A DNA stretch of 9,755 bases from an uncultured Gammaproteobacteria bacterium (GTDB taxonomy: Bacteria > Pseudomonadota > Gammaproteobacteria > GCA-2729495): contig CAMYJV010000193.1 of NCBI GenBank assembly GCA_947258805.1, positions 1-9,755 on the forward strand. The letters run 5' to 3'. The notes under the pieces are model-generated. The model saw nothing but the letters and a program-made list of their open reading frames with translations, had not been told where the DNA came from and did no database searches. The position numbers and the translations under genes were made by a program. Shown piece by piece: positions 6,482 through 9,755 of the stretch; the stretch's first letter is position 1, and every line of letters begins with the position of its first letter.

Positions 6482-6846
6482 GCCCAAACCGCCGAGTCGT
6501 CGGGTTGCGTTGAGCGTGGTTTCGGTCGCCCGGCACGTTGAACAGGTCGTTTGGCGTCCGCTCCTGCGTCGAGAATCCTTTGGAGCTTCATAACATGAAG
6601 TCGAAGACGCTCGCGCCCCAGCTCGGTGATACGAAACTTGGTTACAGAACGCCGGCCCTTCATGCTCTTGTTGATTTCTATGTAACCCACATCGGCGAGC
6701 TTGCGGGTCTGCACGTGCAGGTTGCCGTCGGACAGGCTGGTTGCGGCCTTCATCTCAGTGAAAGAGACGGGCACGCCCGGTACGAGCGTAGCCAGGATAC
6801 TTAGGCGACAGGGGGCGCTGATCATTTCGTCAAAGTCAAAAGTCAT
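6478..6846 (-). CDS. Winged-helix transcriptional regulator (HTH_34/MarR-like), first gene of the BMC operon
   Basis: A 122-residue protein from the ATG at 6846. It shows the winged-helix pattern: [10 protein letters not shown], then [31 protein letters not shown] (helix-turn-helix, about residues 28-58), the Arg/Lys-rich wing [15 protein letters not shown] (60-74) and [15 protein letters not shown]. This matches the small HTH_34-type regulators. The C-terminal ~25 residues are basic and Pro-rich, probably disordered. The open frame continues upstream to 6900, but those codons run through the proposed promoter, so I prefer 6846. No clear ribosome site precedes it, and the predicted transcript start is only about 20 bases upstream. 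It overlaps the RpiB-DeoC start by four bases, so it is co-transcribed and probably controls its own operon. The ligand is unknown; deoxyribose-5-phosphate or a related metabolite is a guess. Confidence 0.85.
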   Translation of the reverse strand: MTFDFDEMISAPCRLSILATLVPGVPVSFTEMKAATSLSDGNLHVQTRKLADVGYIEINKSMKGRRSVTKFRITELGRERLRLHVMKLQRILDAGADAKRPVQRAGRPKPRSTQPDDSAVWA

Positions 6847-6871
6847 AGTGTATTTAACTTTATTGCACGAA

Positions 6872-6900
6872 GTATTACGCCTTGAACAACCCTGTGTCAA
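6872..6900 (-). promoter_or_regulatory. Sigma70-type promoter P1 of the BMC operon
   Basis: On the - strand, TTGACA (6900-6895) is a perfect -35, followed by 17 bases and TAATAC (6877-6872) as the -10. Transcription would begin near 6865, about 20 bases before the regulator ATG at 6846. It lies in copy 1 of the duplicated element. Confidence 0.6.
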
Positions 6901-6955
6901 GCGCCAGCCGCAGTAAATTTGAAAGAGTGTGGTGTAATTAACTTTATATCACGAA

Positions 6956-6984
6956 GTATTTCGCGTTGAATATCTCCATGTCAA
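6956..6984 (-). promoter_or_regulatory. Sigma70-type promoter P2 of the BMC operon, in the upstream repeat copy
   Basis: TTGACA (6984-6979), 17 bases, then AAATAC (6961-6956) on the - strand. It has the same arrangement as P1, 84 bases further upstream. The -10 is poorer, so it may be a weaker start or mainly an extra operator copy. Confidence 0.45.
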
Positions 6985-7193
6985 TCGCTATTCGGAGTAT
7001 AAGTGGTTCAATCGCTAATCCACTGCGGTCAAATGATTGGGGAACGGCACAGCGCCGCCATTCTGGCTGAATAGCAGATGGTGGGGTAATATCAAAAGCA
7101 GGACAGAATTATTACTGGATACCAGTGGAAAAAGGCGATCAGAATCCACTTGAAACTACTGCAGCAGGGGTGATATCGAACAGGGGCATATCG

Positions 7194-7290
7194 ATGGTTA
7201 ATGCGGGCGTGAACTTGAGTAAATCAATTCGTTTGTTCGTCTTGCGTTTGTATGCATTGATGGCCTGTCTGCTCCTGGCCTGCCTTTTTG
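7194..7290 (+). other. Signal-peptide-coding 5' segment of the caspase-like gene, in a different frame from the main ORF
   Basis: The ATG at 7194 follows AGGGG (7182-7186) by seven bases and encodes a typical export signal: a short N-region with Lys and Arg (NLSKSIRLFVLR), then a hydrophobic core LYALMACLLLACLFG, with LLAC as a possible lipobox. This frame runs on only to a stop at 7371-7373 with non-descript sequence. The peptidase domain begins in the +1 frame at about 7288. The change of frame can be placed at the T5 run at 7285-7289: one T fewer would join the signal peptide directly to LATHLLHVKRLHRLL. Either the gene carries a real frameshift or the base is an assembly error. A GTG at 7125 opens the same frame further upstream but has poorer support. 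Confidence 0.6.
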
Positions 7291-9066
7291 GCCACGCATC
7301 TCCTGCATGTGAAAAGGCTGCACCGTCTCTTGAGCGAAGCCGGTATTCCCGGGAATCAGATTACCATCCTTAGCGCCGACGGTTCGGATCCGGCCACCGA
7401 CCTTGCAACGCGTGAAATGCAGATGGAAGCCGATTTCTGGATGCTGGACGGTACCCGGTTGAAATCACGGTTGCGGCCTCAGATCACCTACACCAATTCA
7501 GAGATTCAGGGCGCATCGCTGCAGGCGGCGACCCGGGAAAATCTACGGCAGTGGTTCGAGGGCGCAGCAACTTCACTGGGTTCAGGGGATACTTTGCTGG
7601 TTTATGTCACCGATCATGGAAACCTGAACGAAGACGATCCTTCAAACAACCAGATCGTCCTGTGGGGTGAGGAAGAATACATCAATGTCGACGAACTGCG
7701 GGAGTTGATCAATAAGTTGCAGCCGTCGGTGAGGGTGCTCATATTGATGTCTCAGTGTTTCTCGGGTTCCTTTGCCAATCTCATGTACGGACAGGCCAGT
7801 GCCGAACTTCCCCGGGTGAATCTGGGTGGTTTTTTCTCTTCAACCGCAGACCGTCCTGCCTACGGCTGCTATCCGGAAAATCGTGAAGAGTACCAGGTTG
7901 GCCATTCCTTCCGGTTTTTCGATGCATTGGAATCTCTCGGCAGCTTTTCCGATGCGCATCAGAGAGTGCTGGTCACTGACCGGACACCGGATGTGCCGCT
8001 CAAAGCGTCGGATTTCTATCTCGAAGCCCTACTCGAGGCACGGGCCGAATCACTCGGCAAAGAGTTGGACGAATTTGTGGATCAATTGCTTCAGGAAGCC
8101 TGGCGAGACAGGAAGGCCTGGGAGGCGGAGATACGGCTGATGGACCGGATGGGTGAGGCTTTCGGGTATTTCAGTCCACGGTTCCTCTCGGAACTTGCTT
8201 TGCACTCGGACGCGCTTTCCGCATTGAGTGAACAGCTCGACAACTACGCCACTGTCTGGAAGAGAACCCAGCATTCCCTCAACAGGGAAAATCTGGACCG
8301 GTTCCTTGACAGTAATCCTCAATGGGCATCCAGGCTTGAGGCGGACACGCTGCAGTCTCTGTTGGAAGACCAGAGGAGCGATCTTGCCCGGGAGTTGCTC
8401 ATTGAGCTTGCCGCGTATACGAAGAATAATTTCGCGGCACATAGCCGCATGAAACTGTTGCGGGAGAAGGCAGAAGCCACCCGTAAAGCACGTTACCGTG
8501 CCCAGGTGCGTGAGGGTGTTGTCCTCCGGATGCGAATCATGCTCATCAGCATAGCCGGACGTCAGTACCTTTCCGGGAGCGGTTCGGAAGTTCAACGCGA
8601 GGCCTACAGTAATCTGCTTGAACACGAATCGTTCGTGTTGGGTGGTGCGGACGATTCCCGTGATCATCAGCTCGATATCGAGCCTTTCCCACCCTTTGAA
8701 GATGAAATCAAAATCACCGATTCAGCCTTGCCGGGATGGATGGGAATACAGTTCAGACCGGTCTCGGCCGAAAAACGCAACAAGTACCAACTCGAGGGTG
8801 GGGCGGTATCGGTTCTGGCTGTCTACCCCGACTCTCCGGCTCAAAATGCCGGCCTGGAAACCGGTGACGTCATCGTTGGGCTTCCCGGTCAACCCTTTAC
8901 GGAACGCAATTTCGTTCGCGAATGGGTCATGACCGCTACTATTGGAGAGGCGCACCCGATGCACGTATTGCGAGGTGAAAATCTCAAGACGTTGACCAGG
9001 TGGGTAGTCCGGCGCCTGCCATTGGCAGCCTGGAGACCTTCCGCGGAAAGCCCGTTGGAGAATTGA
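7288..9066 (+). CDS. Caspase-like (C13/legumain-type) peptidase with C-terminal PDZ domain, apparently frameshifted at the 5' end
   Basis: The main frame gives 592 residues from a nominal TTG at 7288, which has no ribosome site. The native start is probably the ATG at 7194. The N-terminal third is a caspase-fold peptidase: LLVYVTDHGN supplies the catalytic His110, and VLILMSQCFSGSFA supplies Cys157 in the TDHG...CxSGS arrangement of legumain-type C13 enzymes. LHRLLSEAGIPGNQITIL (11-28) looks like the first helix and strand of the fold. Residues about 250-450 are largely helical and charged, of unknown role. Residues about 483-565 form a PDZ domain (GGAVSVLAVYPDSPAQNAGLETGDVI). From about 571 the frame reads RWVVRRLPLAAWRP to TGA 9066, the out-of-frame shadow of the thioredoxin-like start. 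With its signal peptide it would act in the envelope. No link to the BMC is evident. Confidence 0.8.
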   Translation: MATHLLHVKRLHRLLSEAGIPGNQITILSADGSDPATDLATREMQMEADFWMLDGTRLKSRLRPQITYTNSEIQGASLQAATRENLRQWFEGAATSLGSGDTLLVYVTDHGNLNEDDPSNNQIVLWGEEEYINVDELRELINKLQPSVRVLILMSQCFSGSFANLMYGQASAELPRVNLGGFFSSTADRPAYGCYPENREEYQVGHSFRFFDALESLGSFSDAHQRVLVTDRTPDVPLKASDFYLEALLEARAESLGKELDEFVDQLLQEAWRDRKAWEAEIRLMDRMGEAFGYFSPRFLSELALHSDALSALSEQLDNYATVWKRTQHSLNRENLDRFLDSNPQWASRLEADTLQSLLEDQRSDLARELLIELAAYTKNNFAAHSRMKLLREKAEATRKARYRAQVREGVVLRMRIMLISIAGRQYLSGSGSEVQREAYSNLLEHESFVLGGADDSRDHQLDIEPFPPFEDEIKITDSALPGWMGIQFRPVSAEKRNKYQLEGGAVSVLAVYPDSPAQNAGLETGDVIVGLPGQPFTERNFVREWVMTATIGEAHPMHVLRGENLKTLTRWVVRRLPLAAWRPSAESPLEN

Positions 9067-9428
9067 CCCGGCAAGGGCCTTATCTCCTGTTTTTCTGGGC
9101 TACATGGTGTGGTCCGTGCAAGGCCGCGCTCCCCGAACTCATGGCCTTTGAACGGGAACGAATGGTCCCGGTGGTGTCAATTACCGACGAAATGGCCGAG
9201 ACGGTCGAGTCCTTCCTGCACAAACACAAGGGGCTTTTTCCAGAGGCCATCATACTGGACGAGAGACGACGTTCGTTTCTGGCTTACGGAGTGAGTGGAA
9301 CCCCACGATTCGTTCTGGTTGATGAAAAGGGCATCATCAAAAGCTCCAATTCAGGCTATCGCGCGTCCAGTGGCTTGCAGATAGCAAACTGGAATTGGGA
9401 CAAAGCGCCCACGGCAAATGACGATTGA
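9000..9428 (+). CDS. TlpA/thioredoxin-like disulfide oxidoreductase domain, overlapping the end of the PDZ frame
   Basis: A 142-residue thioredoxin fold with the redox motif WCGPC (Cys37, Cys40) in YLLFFWATWCGPCKAALPEL, and the cis-proline in VSGTPRFVLVD (Pro102). It begins VGSPAPAIGSLETFRGK, the standard opening of TlpA/AhpC-type domains, so the domain is complete. The only start is GTG 9000, without a good Shine-Dalgarno site, and the frame is closed by a TGA at 8976-8978. It has no signal peptide of its own. It overlaps the peptidase-PDZ frame by 67 bases, offset by -1. The same order (caspase-like, PDZ, thioredoxin) as one polypeptide seems familiar from other bacteria (recollection, unverified). 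This may therefore be the third domain of the same protein, separated by a frameshift, or a translationally coupled gene. If exported it would reduce or isomerise envelope disulfides. Confidence 0.8.
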   Translation: MGSPAPAIGSLETFRGKPVGELTRQGPYLLFFWATWCGPCKAALPELMAFERERMVPVVSITDEMAETVESFLHKHKGLFPEAIILDERRRSFLAYGVSGTPRFVLVDEKGIIKSSNSGYRASSGLQIANWNWDKAPTANDD

Positions 9429-9436
9429 CTGCAAAT

Positions 9437-9483
9437 TGGGCCCGGCTGTGGTCACGCCCATCGACGCCCGATGAGCCGGCCCA
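9437..9483. repeat. Imperfect inverted repeat after the thioredoxin-like gene
   Basis: TGGGCCCGGCT (9437-9447) can pair with AGCCGGCCCA (9474-9483) with one bulged base around a 26-base loop. It lies nine bases past the stop at 9428 but has no T tract, so a terminator role is uncertain. Confidence 0.25.
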
Positions 9484-9584
9484 TCGTATCGGGGCAATCA
9501 TTCAGGTTCTTACCGGGCAGATCAAGCCGCCTCATTCCGTTCCCGAGGGCTCCGAGTTCAAACAGGCCGAGGCCCGTTGGAATT

Positions 9585-9601
9585 GGGCCGTCAATAGGCC
9601 C
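9585..9601. terminator. Possible weak terminator hairpin
   Basis: GGGCC (9585-9589), a seven-base loop and GGCCC (9597-9601) form a short stem, followed by a small AGTG...CACT stem and TTTTAG. Read on the - strand, it lies about 20 bases after the possible stop at 9621 and is followed by AATT only. It is short and poor in T residues. Confidence 0.2.
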
Positions 9602-9620
9602 AGTGATTTTCACTTGCGTT

Positions 9621-9755
9621 TTAGTCCTGGGTCGCCTTCTTGCTTCGAGATTGATTGCTCACAGCGCTCTTCGCTTGCCTCTTCCTTCGCCGCTGGCCAG
9701 ACTTTCGCACACCGGACCGCTCACACAGGGCCTGGAACGACTCACGACTCACGAC
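9621..9755 (-). CDS. Possible C-terminus of a - strand gene entering from beyond the window
   Basis: A - strand frame is open from the window end to TAA at 9623-9621, giving 44 residues: SRESFQALCERSGV, then a Lys/Arg-rich tail (GQRRRKRQAKSAV, ending KKATQD). Such basic tails are common at the ends of nucleic-acid-binding proteins, but 44 residues are too few to name a family and the frame may be open by chance. The rest of the 9429-9755 region holds no other convincing gene on either strand. Confidence 0.28.
   Translation of the reverse strand, partial: VVSRESFQALCERSGVRKSGQRRRKRQAKSAVSNQSRSKKATQD
9737..9755. repeat. Heptanucleotide tandem repeat cut by the window end
   Basis: ACGACTC is repeated 2.7 times up to the last base. 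It may continue outside the window, or be a short chance repeat. Confidence 0.4.

Larger units (their letters stand above)
6848..6988 (-). repeat. Two direct copies of a 57-bp promoter/operator element (84-bp period)
   Basis: Copy 1 at 6848-6904 and copy 2 at 6932-6988 align without gaps at 46 of 57 positions, separated by 27 bases. The 84-bp offset equals eight turns of B-DNA, so both copies face the same side. Differences cluster in the middle of the -35/-10 spacer, while the -35, the region around the -10 and the downstream block (ATAAAGTTAA, then TACAC) are kept. In copy 2, CGAAGTATTTCG (6952-6963), over the -10, is a near palindrome with one mismatched pair, and the copy 1 equivalent is weaker. 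This is a candidate operator for the adjacent winged-helix protein. The remaining spacer, 6989-7193, shows no other clear element, and no confident promoter for the + strand gene was found. Confidence 0.75.

Noticed and set aside
1..9755. CRISPR array, insertion sequence or rRNA
   Set aside because: No regularly spaced repeats, transposase or terminal inverted repeats, or rRNA-like sequence were seen.

Overview
The window looks like a chromosomal segment of a GC-rich Gram-negative bacterium, probably a proteobacterium. This rests on a truncated beta-helix surface-protein tail, a YafJ-type amidotransferase, a secreted caspase-like/PDZ protein with a TlpA-type thioredoxin, and normal Shine-Dalgarno starts. 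Genus cannot be told from sequence alone.

Layout. (1) Bases 2-94, + strand: the last codons of a protein ending in the CDVGAVE...FIDGFE pattern of choice-of-anchor/parallel beta-helix surface proteins. (2) 296-1108, +: a class II glutamine amidotransferase. (3) 1228-6846, - strand: a compact bacterial microcompartment (BMC) operon. In transcription order it holds a winged-helix regulator, an RpiB-DeoC fusion enzyme, a BMC-T shell protein, a BMC-H shell protein, the 3' remnant of a BMC-P gene, a PduP-type CoA-acylating aldehyde dehydrogenase, a second BMC-T, and two intact BMC-P (EutN/CcmL) vertex proteins. A rho-independent terminator follows. Many junctions are overlapping or a few bases apart (ATGA, TGATG), so this is one transcription unit. 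(4) 6848-6988: a 57-bp element duplicated 84 bp apart, each copy carrying TTGACA-N17-(T/A)AATAC on the - strand. These are apparent tandem promoters for the operon. (5) 7194-9428, +: a secreted C13/caspase-like peptidase with a C-terminal PDZ domain, followed by an overlapping TlpA/thioredoxin-like ORF. The 5' end looks frameshifted at a T5 run and the 3' junction also changes frame. (6) 9429-9755: little recognisable, perhaps the basic C-terminus of a - strand gene.

How the genes work together. Deoxyribose-5-phosphate aldolase (DeoC) would split deoxyribose-5-phosphate into glyceraldehyde-3-phosphate and acetaldehyde. The PduP-type dehydrogenase would turn acetaldehyde into acetyl-CoA inside a shell built from BMC-H, BMC-T and BMC-P proteins. 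This matches the sugar-phosphate-utilising (SPU) class of BMC loci. The two enzymes share an 18-residue amphipathic segment, N-terminal in the dehydrogenase and in the RpiB/DeoC linker of the fusion, that looks like a common encapsulation peptide. The most unusual points are this internal targeting segment, an Asp where RpiB normally has its catalytic Cys, the out-of-frame BMC-P remnant joined to the BMC-H gene, and the duplicated promoter element.
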